64,000 nt of DNA from Leptasterias polaris (taxonomy: Eukaryota > Echinodermata > Asteroidea > Forcipulatida > Asteriidae): positions 4,237,501-4,301,500 of the forward strand of contig JAZGTN010000007.1 in assembly GCA_037783415.1 (NCBI GenBank), read 5' to 3'. Position numbers and translations under genes: made by a program. Shown piece by piece: positions 19,344 to 30,730 of this stretch. The notes under the pieces are model-generated. The model had not been told where the DNA came from, searched no databases, and saw only the letters and a list, made by a program, of their open reading frames with translations. Numbering within the stretch: the first letter of the stretch is position 1; each line of letters starts with the position of its first letter.

Positions 19344-21431
19344 AGTGTCCAGACATGTTCAATAATTTCTTTACCAATATTGGCCCATCGTTGGACCGCA
19401 CCATCCCACATGAAAATGCCACTTTTAATGATTATCTAAAGGGAGGTTATGACAACACACTTTTCTTTAATCCAACTAGTCCATTTGAAATTTGCGAAAT
19501 TGTTCAATCTTTTAAAAATGGAAAAAGTGCGGGATTTGATGACCTAAATCCAGATGTTTTGAAAACTGTGGTCATGCACATTAGCATTCCACTAAGTCAC
19601 ATTTTTAATATTTCTTTGTCTAATGGTATTTTTCCGACACAACTAAAAATAGCTAAAATTACACCCATTTATAAAAATGGAGATGAGTGTGAACTTGGTA
19701 ATTATAGACCTATATCAGTTTTATCCAGCTTCTCCAAAATACTAGAAAAACTAGCGTATACTAGAACTATGTCCTTTCTTAATAAATTTAATATACTGTA
19801 CAATGGTCAATATGGATTTAGAAGCGGCCACTCCACTGACATGGCCATAATTGACATGGTTAATAAGATATCCAAGACTTTTGAGGCTGGTTGTTCCTCT
19901 ATAGGTGTCTTTCTTGACTTGTCAAAGGCATTTGACACTGTAAATCATAACATTCTAATTGAAAAGCTAAAGTTCTATGGCATAAGGGGAATTCCGCTGG
20001 AGTGGTTTCGTAGCTATCTTTCGAACAGGAAACAGTTTACTAAAGTTGGTTCTTCACATTCTGCTACGAATCTCATTACCTGTGGAGTTCCCCAAGGCTC
20101 ACTGCTTGGTCCACTTTTGTTTTCTGTATATATTAATGATATTTATAGCTCTTCAGATTTGTTAAATTTCATATTGTTTGCTGATGATACCAATATATTT
20201 TATGCGTGTGAAAAAAATAATGTATTAAATTCAATTCAAACAGTTAACAATGAACTAGGAAAAGTGTCCTTATGGCTTAGAGCAAATAGGCTCTCACTTA
20301 ATCTTAAAAAATGTACTTGCATACTTTTTCACAAAAAGAAACATATCTCACTATCTCTGTCTGGTTGTGTTCAAATACAAATTGACGGAGTTCCTATTCA
20401 ACAAGTGACTCATACCAAATTTCTTGGTGTTTATATAGACGAAAAACTCTCTTGGCAATTTCACATTAAACACATTGAGAATAAAATCGCAAAAAATATT
20501 GGTATCATATCTAGGCTTAAACATATTTTGCCTTGCTCTATCTTGCACATTTTATATTGTTCGCTAATTTTACCCTATCTCTCATATTGCAATATTATTT
20601 GGGCCAACACATACCACTCAAAACTTAATAGGTTAGTAAAACTTCAAAAGAAATCAATTCGCATTATCAACAAGGTTCCCTTCGGGGAGCACACCGCTCC
20701 ACTATTTCAAAAGTTAAATTTACTTACCATTCTAAACATAAACAAGTATCAGCAAGATATTTTTATGTTTAAATTTATAAATAGATTACTTCCACCAACA
20801 GTCAATGCACTATTTAAAGTTAACCGTTTAGTCCATTCCCACAATACACGGTCTTCTTCTAAGATCCACATTCCGCACGCACAGTCAACTATGTTTCAGC
20901 ATACCTTGTCCTACTCCGGCCCTGTTAACTGGAACTCTCTTCCATTATCTCTATCTAAATGTAAATCCCTTAATACATTTAAAAAGAATCTAAAGCTTTA
21001 TATGGTATCTTTACAAAGTTCAAGTTAAAAAATGTATGTCATTTACCATATTCAGTTGTTTATGCATGTATTACTCTCATCTTAATTTGCTTAAACTAGT
21101 ATGGACTTTGTTTTTGTTTTGTCTGTCTGTCTATCTGTCCGGTCTACAGTCTGTCCGGACTGTCTGTCCGGTCTGTCTGTCCCGTCCGGTCTGTCTGTCC
21201 GTCTGTTTTTTTCCTATTTTGCCAGTATGTAATTAGATTTGTAATTTACTGTGATTTACGGCATTCCCGCTACAAGCACCTGCTTCTAGGGTATTATTGC
21301 CGCCATCCCATTATTCTCTTTTATTAATAATGTTAAATATAACAAGTACTCCTTCAGCCTTACAATATTGTATTTACTATTCTTGTGAACTTGTATTCAG
21401 TTGAAATGGAATGGAAATAAACGTAAACGTA
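19344..21431 (+). mobile_element. L2/CR1-group LINE, 5'-truncated, RT frame open
   Basis: A 557-codon frame (19355-21028) has reverse-transcriptase motifs in order: NYRPISVLSSFSKILEK, GFRSGHSTDMAI, DLSKAFDTVNHNIL, GVPQGSLLGPLLFSVYINDI and the catalytic FADD at residues 275-278. It lacks the upstream endonuclease, so it is a truncated copy and probably cannot move itself, though its RT frame is undamaged. A GTCTGTCC-type simple repeat at 21118-21210 is in the 3' region; the end is placed after AAATAAACGTAAACGTAAC. The ATG at 19355 may not be the original start. Confidence 0.9.
21118..21210 (+). repeat. (GTCT/GTCC)n simple repeat
   Basis: Irregular tandem of GTCTGTCTGTC, CTATCTGTCCGG and similar words in the LINE 3' region. 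Confidence 0.85.
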
Positions 21432-21439
21432 ACATGCAT

Positions 21440-22672
21440 GACGATCAGTCACATGCATGCACAGCACCCGGACAGTATTTGGCAGGGCTAAAATTCCGCA
21501 GCACGCCACCACTCTAGCTCCCTCAATATCTGGCCGATTACTCTAAATTTTAGTCTTACCTGTCAAGATGGGTTAACTGAATATATACAGAAAAAACAGG
21601 AAAATTGAACAATTCTAAAGGCCTTAAAAAGGCGTCAGAAAATCGCAAAAGCTTCGTCGAAAATAAACACCATTTTGTTTTCGTTTTCCTGCTGTGTGTG
21701 TGTCCGGGTAATGTGCAATACTCCAATGAGTCGGTCATCGTTCATGCGCATTGGAAAATTCACCAGGACTTGTTGATTTATGGAATGGGTAAGCCAGCTA
21801 TAGTGGCCTCTGATGTGATGAACATACCCCCATTGAAGGATGATTCAAAAAAGGGGAAAATAGCCCAAATTCCACATAATTATAACTATTGCCGCTACAA
21901 ACATACCCCATTGAAGGATGATTCAAAAAGGGAAATAATAGCCCGATATTGCCCTTATGAACATGAACTTACCCATGACTTGTACTAATGAAATAATCCA
22001 AAAGAACCTTTCACGTGACTAATATGTAAAGCAGGTTTTAGTTCATAAACTCGTGAATATTCAGTTTATGCAAACTATTCGACAATAACTGCTGATTTTA
22101 ATATTCATAGTAAATTAAATATTCATTATGACCTTTTACTAAACAGGTAATGGGAGAAATTTGTAGAACTATCAAACCAATTTTGGTATCAATCCCTCAT
22201 AGCCTAGCGGTAAATAGGCTATGCTCTTGTGCATATAATTTGTTCTCTCTTGATACAGGTTCAATTCCCGGTAAGTACATTGCATTATTTAATTGCTTGC
22301 AAATGTTCAATTCCTTCCACAGAGAGTGAGTGAATGATGGGGAGAGGTAGTGGGAGAGGTAGTGGGGGAGGAGGAAAGAAGACTGGGGAGAGAGGGGGAA
22401 AGAAGTGTGTTTTTTATTTTTCAAATTTTAGGATTTTACTAAAAATATATATTTTTTTAAATCGGTCCCCTACGAAAACTATTTATTTTACATTTTGGGG
22501 TACTAACCATATCGATAGAATACATCCTCAGGTGTATATTGGTGAAAAAAAACACACAGAAAACGTCCAGAAGGTGGTGGCGTGCTCCGGAAACTTTTCC
22601 TTTGGCAGGGCGGACAGTATTTAGCGAGGAGTTTACGGTCATTTTGGGGGAGTTAGCAGACAGTATTTGGCT
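21440..22672. repeat. Repeat debris, duplicated 74-bp segment and tRNA-like stretch
   Basis: ATTGAAGGATGATTCAAAAA occurs twice about 74 bp apart (~21833 and ~21910). At ~22199-22280 a B box-like GGTTCAATTCCC follows TAGCCTAGCGGTAAATAGGC, a weak tRNA-like pattern. Several GGACAGTATTTGGC words occur near 21472 and 22612-22690. No gene. Confidence 0.5.
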
Positions 22673-23018
22673 GGAATGGACAGTATTTGGCGGAGACTTA
22701 GCAGTGTGAGTGTAAGTAAATGTTGAGTGTTACGAATCCTTATAATAATATACAATAATTAAACTTTAAAGAAACCGTGTAAACAAAGTTCAAAGGAAAA
22801 TTCATATGAAAAAATGATCTGACTCTGTATGTACGACGTCTTGTCAGACAGTCAGCTGAGCAGCTACATGTAGCTAGGCACGCAATGATGCACGCTAAAC
22901 ACGAACGCTTTTTGGCAGACCTCCGTAAACAATGTGACGCCATAGACGCATGACCAATCAGATTGCAATATGCTAATGAGCAGACACTATTTCGCGGCGG
23001 ACACTTTTTGGCATGACA

Positions 23019-24159
23019 CCTGTCCGGTCGGGTCGTACTAAAGCAGACAACTACTGACAACATGACTGACGGGTGACGATGCCTGACGACGACAACAAAT
23101 TTTAAATGCACTTTAAAACAACGCCTTAAAATAATTAAACCATCAGATGTATGTAAAAGAGTCACATGTATCCAAATCACCTAGCCCAGGTTGGACTCCT
23201 CCGTTGCGTACGTCCTACCTACTCCTAGAACTATGAGGTTCAATCCGCTATCGTCTAGTGGAGACGATAGCGGATCAAGGAGTACTTCCTACCAGGGCTA
23301 CCAAATCACCCTGAGCTTCTAATCTATTCAAAAGATCATCATCACTCTTCCTGATGCAATGTCACTTTGTCAGTGGGCTTACGCCGGCCAATGAAGAAGC
23401 GGAGGAACTTGAAGTCAAGCGTATTATTATTGGCACTAAATAATCATATGGGGCTAAACCGGGGGACAAAATCCCCTATTATGAAGAGTACATCATACAT
23501 GATACTGGCACCAGCTAAAGTTTTCTAACTGCTGTATTCATACTTCATAGACCTTTCCATTGTTGATAAACAAATGGTGATGTTTGGCATAGACTGACAT
23601 GACAGACGAATAAGAATGTAATGTTATTGTTAGTTAGTAAAACATTCAATTAATTAATAGTGTTGACAGACATTTTAAACCCAATTCAACATTTTCTGAA
23701 AACTTTCAATTAACTAATAGTAAAACCTCCCATTGGTCGCTTTGTTTCCAACAAATTCAACACCATTTTTGAATACTTGTGTAAATAATTGTTACAAACT
23801 GTGCAATCTGTTTTTGTTTTGCATTTATATTATAGCTTTCCATAGTTCTCCAACCTTGGTTGGCAAAAACTCAGGCTGTGACGTTGCATTTGAAAGGTCT
23901 ATGGTTCTGTAGCTGTACATGTAGTAAGCTAGCAATACAACATAGCGCCCTCTTTGATGTGTACAAGAATAACCGACATTTGTAGGCCTATAATGTATTA
24001 TATTTCAGGGATTTTTGACTAACTACTGCATAGTTTAGGTCAAACCATGACAACAGCATGGGGGCAAGTTGCCTCTATTTAACTCAGTGAATTATCAAAC
24101 CTGTGTGTAGTTATAACTCATATCTTGAAATTTGAATCCATTTCAGGTCAAACATCAAG
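23019..24159. other. 5' flank of the zinc-finger gene
   Basis: No coding signal. A perfect 12-bp hairpin CCGCTATCGTCT / AGACGATAGCGG lies at ~23247-23275 (again at ~47407-47435); its arm also occurs near 41190 and 41655. TTTCAG at 24141-24146 could be an acceptor for a 5'-UTR intron just before the start codon. Confidence 0.5.
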
Positions 24160-25947
24160 ATGGATAGGCCACCAAGTAGCCTGGGACTACTACAAAATCA
24201 GGAAGTGATTGAGGACATTGTGGTGATAGTCAACAACCAGGCTAATCAAGACGGAACATCAATTTGTGCTGAAGATAATGCAGGGTGTGACTTGATTGAC
24301 GTGGTGAATAATGTGGTGGTGAGCACTGAATGTGTCCTACATGAAGAAGAGATTGCATCAGAGGACCTCGGACATCTGTCAAATCAAGCTTTCACTGAGA
24401 GGGCACTTTGTCATGGCAACGGAGCATTCTTAACCCAGGAGCAATGTGGCGAATCTGATCTTATTGAAGCAGATGAGACCCAGGAGCAACGTGGACACTC
24501 CGATAATCTTGTTGAAGCAGGTGTGACCCAGGTTAGAGTTAGTCAAATTGATTTGCCTGCTGCACCCTTCGTTGATGCATCCTTGACAAACACGTCTGAA
24601 GATAGAATGGACCCAGAGCTCATAGAAATTGCTGCGGCCATTAAGATGTTGACCGGTATGGCTAGTAAGACTGCATCTTCAAAAATGACCACTGCTGATT
24701 CGGAACCTCAGATGCAGGCATTACTTCCAAAAAGGACAATGAAGAACTCAGAAATAAAGTCAAGCAGGGACAAGACAAAGTGTTCTTGTGGGTCTCCTCA
24801 GCGTTCAAAACAGTGCAAAATCTGCAGAAAAAGTAACCGAAATACCAATCACATGTTTACGCATAGAGCCAGTAGACCTTACAAATGCAATCATTGTGAT
24901 CACTCCTACAAGAAGACTAGTTACCTGACTCGACACATGAAGTCACATGAACAGCTTTCGTTGAACTGCCGGTACTGCGACAAGAAATTCTACGCAAATA
25001 ATATGCGAGTTCGCCATGAGAAGCACCACCAAGTTCCGTATAGATGCTCGGTTTGTGGGAAAGGGTACGGGGACCAGGCTGGGCTGGTGATACACATTCG
25101 CAAACATACAAATGAGAAGCCGTTTTCTTGTAAGGAATGTGACCGCTCCTTCACCTCCAACAGTGCGGTACTAAGACATGAAAGGACCCATCTGGGAATT
25201 AAACCGTACGTGTGCAGCACATGCGGTAAGGCTTATACTCAGATAAACACCCTTAACGATCACAAGAAGACCCACTTTGACAAGTGGACATTCGCCTGTA
25301 CAACGTGCGGGAAAGTTTTCCACGCTCGCAGCAGCCTCAGACGCCATCGGGTCAAACACCACCCAGAAGTAGAAGCTCCAAACGGCCGGAAGTACCTTGT
25401 AAAGGTTGCACCACCGGAGGTTATTTTGGAGCAGTCTGTGAACGCACAATACCCATGTAGATACTGCGAGAAGTCGTACGAGAAGAAAGACTCTCATCGG
25501 AAACATGAGAAGCTCCACACCGAACCGGGAAGGTTCACCTGTTCCTTTTGCAGTAAAGTGTTCTCTGGCAAACAGGACCAAGTCGTACATGAGAGGATGC
25601 ACACTGGAGAGCGGCCATTTCGCTGCGAGTTGTGTATCAAAGCATTCTCGTGCATGTCGGCACTGAAGAGACACATTAAATCTCACTCGTCAACGAGGGC
25701 GTTTGAGTGCGGGCACTGCAACAAGACGTTCACGCGAGGAACGGGGCTGCGAGACCACAAACTGATCCACGCGGGGCACAGCAAACGCTTCCCCTGCCAG
25801 TACTGCGATAAAATATTTGCCTCTCGTTGCGCAATGAGAAGTCACACGACCAAGAAGCACTGTAGCATCGGGGCAGACTCTATCACCGTGGTAACCCATG
25901 TGACTATTTCATCACAACCTTTAAGCCAAGATGTGATCATGTCGTAG
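24160..25947 (+). CDS. C2H2 zinc-finger protein, 11 fingers, intact copy
   Basis: Predicted nuclear DNA-binding protein of 595 residues. Residues 1-240 are acidic, low in structure and without a KRAB, BTB or SCAN domain that I recognise. Residues 241-567 hold eleven C2H2 fingers, from YKCNHCDHSYKKTSYLTRH to FPCQYCDKIFASRCAMRSH. Some linkers are canonical TGEKP-like (NEKPF, TGERPF); finger 6 is followed by a ~30-residue spacer. A degenerate finger (QCKICRKSNRNTNHMFTH) precedes the array. The ATG follows a likely UTR splice acceptor; a stop is at 25945-25947 and ATTAAA at 26101. Orthology and target are unknown. Its twin at 48321 is broken. Confidence 0.9.
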   Translation: MDRPPSSLGLLQNQEVIEDIVVIVNNQANQDGTSICAEDNAGCDLIDVVNNVVVSTECVLHEEEIASEDLGHLSNQAFTERALCHGNGAFLTQEQCGESDLIEADETQEQRGHSDNLVEAGVTQVRVSQIDLPAAPFVDASLTNTSEDRMDPELIEIAAAIKMLTGMASKTASSKMTTADSEPQMQALLPKRTMKNSEIKSSRDKTKCSCGSPQRSKQCKICRKSNRNTNHMFTHRASRPYKCNHCDHSYKKTSYLTRHMKSHEQLSLNCRYCDKKFYANNMRVRHEKHHQVPYRCSVCGKGYGDQAGLVIHIRKHTNEKPFSCKECDRSFTSNSAVLRHERTHLGIKPYVCSTCGKAYTQINTLNDHKKTHFDKWTFACTTCGKVFHARSSLRRHRVKHHPEVEAPNGRKYLVKVAPPEVILEQSVNAQYPCRYCEKSYEKKDSHRKHEKLHTEPGRFTCSFCSKVFSGKQDQVVHERMHTGERPFRCELCIKAFSCMSALKRHIKSHSSTRAFECGHCNKTFTRGTGLRDHKLIHAGHSKRFPCQYCDKIFASRCAMRSHTTKKHCSIGADSITVVTHVTISSQPLSQDVIMS

Positions 25948-26100
25948 CGGTTTTTTTAATATTGTGAAAAGCTGAGGTACACCTGTGTTACCAGAAAATC
26001 TTTATCAGTTTATTTTGTTTATAAGCCATTTGCGAGTTAGATATGTCTGACATTGACTTGCTATAGTTAAAAATAAGCGCTTAAAATGTTAATTCTTCAG

Positions 26101-26106
26101 ATTAAA
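26101..26106 (+). promoter_or_regulatory. Possible polyadenylation signal ATTAAA
   Basis: ATTAAA about 150 bp after the zinc-finger stop codon; present in both duplication copies. Confidence 0.4.
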
Positions 26107-26621
26107 GAGACAGTTGCTAGTGTATGTCAACTGATTTGGGTCAAGCATTTGTGTTGGTTAGCTACCTTCAGATGAGCAAACCCAGGTACCATTGTGGCAT
26201 TTATGCATTCATTCAGAAATCAGAATTGTGTATGGGTGATTGTCATCACTTACAATGTCTGCAAAAGCTTGCCCCAATACATGTGACATATACTGTAGCA
26301 ACCGTGGAATAGGGACCGTGGCGGGGACAGTGTGAAAGTGTGCCGAGGTAACCGTGGAGTTAAAAAACTCTTGTGGCCTCCCAAGGGCTGTATTTTAATT
26401 TTGCACAATGGTACATGTGAATACGTACCTCCGAACAATGCGCGTCTACCATTTCTGCCTTTTTTGTAAGTCCATTCCTTTTGTGCACGTTTTGACTCGC
26501 AAAATGGCAGACAGGAGACGCGCGTGTATGTGTGCTGCGCGTTGTGCAATGGGTTTATAAGTGATACAGTGTGAAAAGGGCTTATGATGTCACAGCTCAC
26601 AAGCACAAACATCGCCCTTAC

Positions 26622-26812
26622 TGTAGACTTGGTTCCAAGTCTGTGATCGTGGTTTTTGGTCTACCTGATAGCCAATACATTTTTGCTTAAAATAGCGCCC
26701 TCTTGTGGATTAACCTCCAGGTTTAGCGCGTGATAGCTAATCTGTGGGGGCGTTTTACGTGGCTGATGCAGAGAAAAACCGCGATCTCAGATTTGAAATC
26801 AAGTCTACCCTT
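26622..26812. repeat. MITE with ends GTAGACTTG...CAAGTCTAC
   Basis: Left TGTAGACTTGGTTCCAAGTC and right AAATCAAGTCTACCC are inverted, with TGATCGTGGTTTTT opposed to AAAAACCGCGATC. Present in both duplication copies. Confidence 0.7.
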
Positions 26813-26914
26813 ACTGAGGTCAAAGAAGGACAATTGTATCATACATGTAGGCTGAATGATGTGCATGTCACATACAATGTGTGCACATCAGTTTGACCTC
26901 CGTTTTAATTGCGG

Positions 26915-27208
26915 CCTATAATGAGACCCTTTGCATTGGCCGCCATCTTTGATGTGAAACATTGGAAATGTGCCTCCGTGTACACGCTGCGCACGACTCT
27001 CAGCCAATGATAGTTCTTAATTGACCTCAGTGAGGGGACTGTTTTGGGATTGTGATGTCATATGCAAAGGGATCTATAGACTGCAAGTCTCGCGCATATT
27101 TGAAAATTGGAACCCGTTAGTGCACGAGTTTGTTTCCTTCAGGCGTTAATCAATTGTACGTGCGCCCAAAGTGGTCCAAAAACTGTTTGAATATGCGCGA
27201 GACTTGCA
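26915..27208. repeat. Two adjacent foldback elements
   Basis: TATAATGAGACCCTTTGCAT opposes ATATGCAAAGGGATCTATA (26915-27080). Then 27082-27100 and 27190-27208 form a 19-bp perfect inverted repeat (TGCAAGTCTCGCGCATATT). Conserved in copy 2. Confidence 0.75.
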
Positions 27209-27519
27209 CGGCTTAAAAAAATGCCTGTCCTCACTCCTCGGTCAGGGTGGGTAGATGTGCTTTACGAATGTTTCCTTCATTTTCCCCTTGGAAATGATGG
27301 ATAACATCAATTACGTAGCGTAGTACAATAGACTGTAAATAACTCAAGTGCAAGCAGTTCATTTCCCATTCACCATTGCATCACAAACATGGTTATTTTA
27401 TTAGTACAGATAAAAGCCCATCAACCGAAAGGTACAATTATAAACCATAAATTATAAATGATGCTATTTTTAAGGAAAAAGGTTTCGTTCAAAAGCATTG
27501 CTCCTCATACACTCATCAT

Positions 27520-27625
27520 ACCTTGCAGGAAAAATACTGAATGCTGGAGCACCACGAGCGTAACTGAGTGATGGATTTGTGCGCTATATAAGAAGCCACT
27601 GTAATTTATATTATTATTAATATTT
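27520..27625 (+). repeat. SINE/L2 3'-tail fragment
   Basis: CCTTGCAGGAAAAATACTGA, GCGCTATATAAGAAGCCACT and a (TTA)n tail match the end of the SINE at 11562-11999. Nothing else is recognised in 27210-28117. Confidence 0.75.
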
Positions 27626-28118
27626 AAAAGGTTACCATTATACATGTAGTCCCAAATTTTCAAAAAACTAAATAAAGAGAAATCTTTTTAACTACATTTC
27701 AGAGATAATTAAATCAAAAATAATGAACAAAATGAGTACATTTTTATACTGTTCTGGATCTATTCGGTCTAAACTAACAAAAAGACACAAATGCGTGCCA
27801 AGGCTCACTAAATTATGATATGTTTAAGGGGTGTACTTTTGTAATTACTCTTTTGTGGTAAAGAACTTGAATTAAGAAAGATTTAGAGAAGGTGGTAATT
27901 TTCTCAATTAGTTTTGATCTTGCAAGTTCAAAACTCAATGCTTGAAAACAGTGAAAACATTTTTTTTAAATCACGAATGTGTTTTTAAAATGACAACAAC
28001 AACAAGGCCTACCTACAATCCTACAAACATAAACAATCGTGTTCAATGTCGTGAAAATAAAATAAATCCTGTATATTTGAGAAATGTGGTTCTTAATGCG
28101 ACCTTCATTTGTGGTGCA

Positions 28119-28495
28119 TTTATAGACCTTATGCATCCGGCCGCCATCTTGGAGTTAAACCAATGATGAAACAATGGAAACGCACATATTTGTACGCGCG
28201 ACGCACAGGTTTGGCCAATGAACGACCTTCTTTTGACCTATAGGTGACGGCGCCCTTGACATTAATGACACCATGTGCATAAGATCTGTTTGGGGTTTTG
28301 CGGATGTTTTTTTACCCTCCCCATTCACATAAATAAATGTAACCCATGAAGGTGGACCTTTTGGCTCAATTTCAGTACTTAAAGTATGAGTTGTCAGTAA
28401 TGCCAAAGTGATTTGTATTGTGACATCACACTTTGCTTAGCAATTAAGATTGTTTCACAGTTAAGATCAATCTTACGTCTTTGTGCCATCGAGCT
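28119..28495. repeat. Two short MITE-like elements downstream of the pore-former gene
   Basis: 28119-28290 is bounded by AGACCTTATGCATC and TGTGCATAAGATCT. 28365-28495 matches the GATTTCACAAAG family at 15253 (TGATTTGTATTGTGACATCA). Confidence 0.6.
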
Positions 28496-28669
28496 GTGAC
28501 ATAGTAGTCTGATGACTGTGAATTCAATGAGAATCGATGCACTATATTATAAGAACATAGTTATTATCATTACCATTGCTACCAGAGACAGGGAACACGA
28601 CGAGTATACACCCACAACCGAATCAGTAAATTAATAGGCAATTTGATATTTGTAATTCGGGTCACTCGT

Positions 28670-29890
28670 CTAACACATTTTAAGGCTAGCAGAACCGCAG
28701 AGACTACTGGCTGATTCTGTCAAACAACAATCAGTTAACTGCTGCGTGAGCGTATTCACCGTTGCTTCCAGGTCCCTCCTCTCTGAAAAGCGTTCCCCGT
28801 TGCGTTCGAACGTGAACTCAATTGGAACGGTCTGCTTTTCTTCAATCCTATAGATGACAATCTCGATTCTCATCCCTACTGGGCATTTCGACGGCCATGT
28901 AATGGTTGTTGCAGTGGACGTTGTCTGGGTTTCTTCTTTCGAGGATGTAGATGAATAGCCGAAGTGCAGGTTGACATCCAAGGAAGCACTCACGAAACCT
29001 ACGTCCATGGAGACGCTCGACCCGATGTCGACTGAGAAATCGAACGTGGTTTCGATCTTGGTCTTGGTCGACAGAGTGACAGTTTCGGTCGTACCAATCT
29101 TGGCAAAGTCATTTGACGTGACTCCCGATCCACGATTCTCCAACGTGAGAGATTTCACGATGTGGGTCTCGATCGGTTGAACCGTCTTCTCTTCGTAGAT
29201 AGGTGTGTAGTCGACCAGTTTTGTCTGTGGTCTGTACACTGTCCACCGACTTATGGAGTCCCTGTTCCAGTTGGAGGTCCAGCATTGAAAGTCAGACAAC
29301 TTCTCTGGGACGCTTGTTGGTGTTTTCTGTCCGGTCCATATTGACTGGGCAACATTTCTCTCAGAACCAGCATTTCGCCTCTCGAGTAGAAAGGCATCAG
29401 TCAGGGAAGGACGAGTGGTCTTTTTCACAAAAAGATGCAGATAACCGTAACCCCAAGCATTCAGGTTACTGCTCCAGATAACCCCGTCAGCAATATAATA
29501 GTCTTCAACCCCATCAAAAGCCTCCTGAACACCCCAGCCAGAATCCTGCACCGCGTATGATGATGTGCTATCCTTGATGACCATCTTGCTACCCATGATC
29601 TGGTAGTGCTCCTCGTTCTCGTGGTTTGTACTCGAGACAACAAATTTCAGGTAACAGTACGACAGTTCATTTAACCAGCAGTACCCATCGGTGCCGTGGA
29701 TCAACTCTCTGTTGCTTTGACTCCCCGAGCTGTCAGCACCCCATTGGTATTTAGTGCGCAGCTTCCTGACTGAAGATGCATCGAAAACCTCGAAGTAGCC
29801 ACCATGGATGTTGAAACCTTCGTTAGCACACGCCACTTTAATCAGAAGATGCGCCAACAAGCAAAGGGTGAGACTGAGTGCTGTCTTCAT
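28670..29890 (-). CDS. Secreted aerolysin-like beta-pore-forming protein, copy 1
   Basis: A 406-residue single-exon protein. Residues 1-22 form a signal peptide (MKTALSLTLCLLAHLL...ACA), so it is probably secreted. Residues ~24-230 are an unassigned N-terminal part with paired cysteines and many aromatics (GYCWLNELSYCYLKF), perhaps the binding module. Residues ~235-362 look like the aerolysin/ETX-MTX2 fold: long alternating Ser/Thr beta strands with an amphipathic stretch at ~280-315, where the membrane hairpin is expected, then CPVGMRIEIVIYRIEEK. A cysteine-containing tail ends the protein. An acceptor-like CTGCCCACAG just upstream of the ATG suggests a 5'-UTR intron. In animals such proteins serve defence, digestion or venom. 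The family call rests on pattern only. Confidence 0.6.
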   Translation of the reverse strand: MKTALSLTLCLLAHLLIKVACANEGFNIHGGYFEVFDASSVRKLRTKYQWGADSSGSQSNRELIHGTDGYCWLNELSYCYLKFVVSSTNHENEEHYQIMGSKMVIKDSTSSYAVQDSGWGVQEAFDGVEDYYIADGVIWSSNLNAWGYGYLHLFVKKTTRPSLTDAFLLERRNAGSERNVAQSIWTGQKTPTSVPEKLSDFQCWTSNWNRDSISRWTVYRPQTKLVDYTPIYEEKTVQPIETHIVKSLTLENRGSGVTSNDFAKIGTTETVTLSTKTKIETTFDFSVDIGSSVSMDVGFVSASLDVNLHFGYSSTSSKEETQTTSTATTITWPSKCPVGMRIEIVIYRIEEKQTVPIEFTFERNGERFSERRDLEATVNTLTQQLTDCCLTESASSLCGSASLKMC

Positions 29891-30007
29891 CTTGCATTGA
29901 TTCTGTGGGCAGCAAAGAGGAAGTTAGTATGAAAACGTCATCTATCCCACTTTGCTTCAAAATTGCAGGGTTTTTTCAACTATAATTTTCTCTCCGTGAA
30001 GACTTTA

Positions 30008-30664
30008 GGCCAAGTAAAAAAAGTAACGAGTTTCTCGTCCGGACTTTTTCAAAAAAAGGAGGAGGCAGGGCGTTACTATTTACTATTTTTCAATTTTTAG
30101 CTATTTTTTCCAAGATGGCCCCATGCTAAATATTCACAAATATTGTGCTATTTGAGTATACTGATGCAATTTATGACAAAACAAATGATTTGTAAGACCC
30201 TTCACTGCAGAATTGCAGCACCATCACCTTCGACAACAGTTGCTGTCCGCTCTGAAAAGAACGCCCAGCTGGGTTTGGTGCCAAGACACTGATGATATTA
30301 TATTAAGTCAGGAGAATCACACTTTTAGCCCTCAACTATAGCTAGGGACTGCACACCTGAGAATATTGAAATGAGCCTCATTTCAATATTCTCAGGTGGG
30401 AATTCTTGAGGCAAAGCTGCTATTTTGGCCCATCTGATTGGATTCAGGAGATTCAAAATATCAGAGATGCCACTCCGTCAGTTTTATCCCCAAAATTTGA
30501 TTTCAGCTTTAAATCTTCAAAAAAAATCTGATTTAAGATTATTTATTTTCATTGTCTTCCTGAAAAATAATAGTAAAAAGGAGGCGGCGGCCAAAAAGGA
30601 GGCGGCGGCCAAAAAGGAGGTGGGCGGGGACGAGAAACTCTTTAGTTTTGTTTTACTTGGCCTT
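30008..30664. repeat. MITE upstream of the pore-former gene
   Basis: Left TAGGCCAAGTAAAAAAAGTA ... GAGTTTCTCGTC and right GACGAGAAACTC ... TTTTACTTGGCCTTA are inverted. It contains a 45-bp hairpin in the middle and three (AAAAAGGAGGCGGCGGCC)-type tandem units at 30577-30626. It starts about 120 bp upstream of the start codon of the minus-strand gene. Confidence 0.8.
30354..30398. repeat. Perfect 21-bp-arm hairpin
   Basis: Arms CACCTGAGAATATTGAAATGA and its exact reverse complement around a 3-nt GCC loop. Identical at 54508-54552. Confidence 0.9.
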
Positions 30665-30730
30665 ATGCTTTGAACTTCATAATAATTGATTGCTTCGTCT
30701 TAAATTAAGCAATAAAGTAAGAAAGTTTGT

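Larger units (their letters stand above)
19262..23018. repeat. 29-bp perfect inverted repeat pair, possible transposon ends
   Basis: TGTCATGCCAAAAAGTGTCC plus CGCCGCGAAA at 19262-19290 is the exact reverse complement of 22990-23018. The interval is 3.76 kb. It spans an L2-like LINE and repeated GGACAGTATTTGGC words. The right end also exists at ~47150-47178 in duplication copy 2, without a left partner found. It may be one element or two solo ends of a MITE family. Confidence 0.5.

Noticed and set aside
22199..22280. tRNA gene suggested by a B box-like GGTTCAATTCCC
   Set aside because: Acceptor and anticodon stems cannot be paired convincingly; kept only as a weak tRNA-like note.
25171..25686. 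171-codon minus-strand frame opposite the zinc-finger gene
   Set aside because: Antisense shadow of a C2H2 coding region; no independent motif, and the sense frame explains the conservation.
26250..26612. 120-codon minus-strand frame after the zinc-finger gene
   Set aside because: Present in both copies only because the whole block is duplicated; low complexity, no motif, no splice or poly(A) support.
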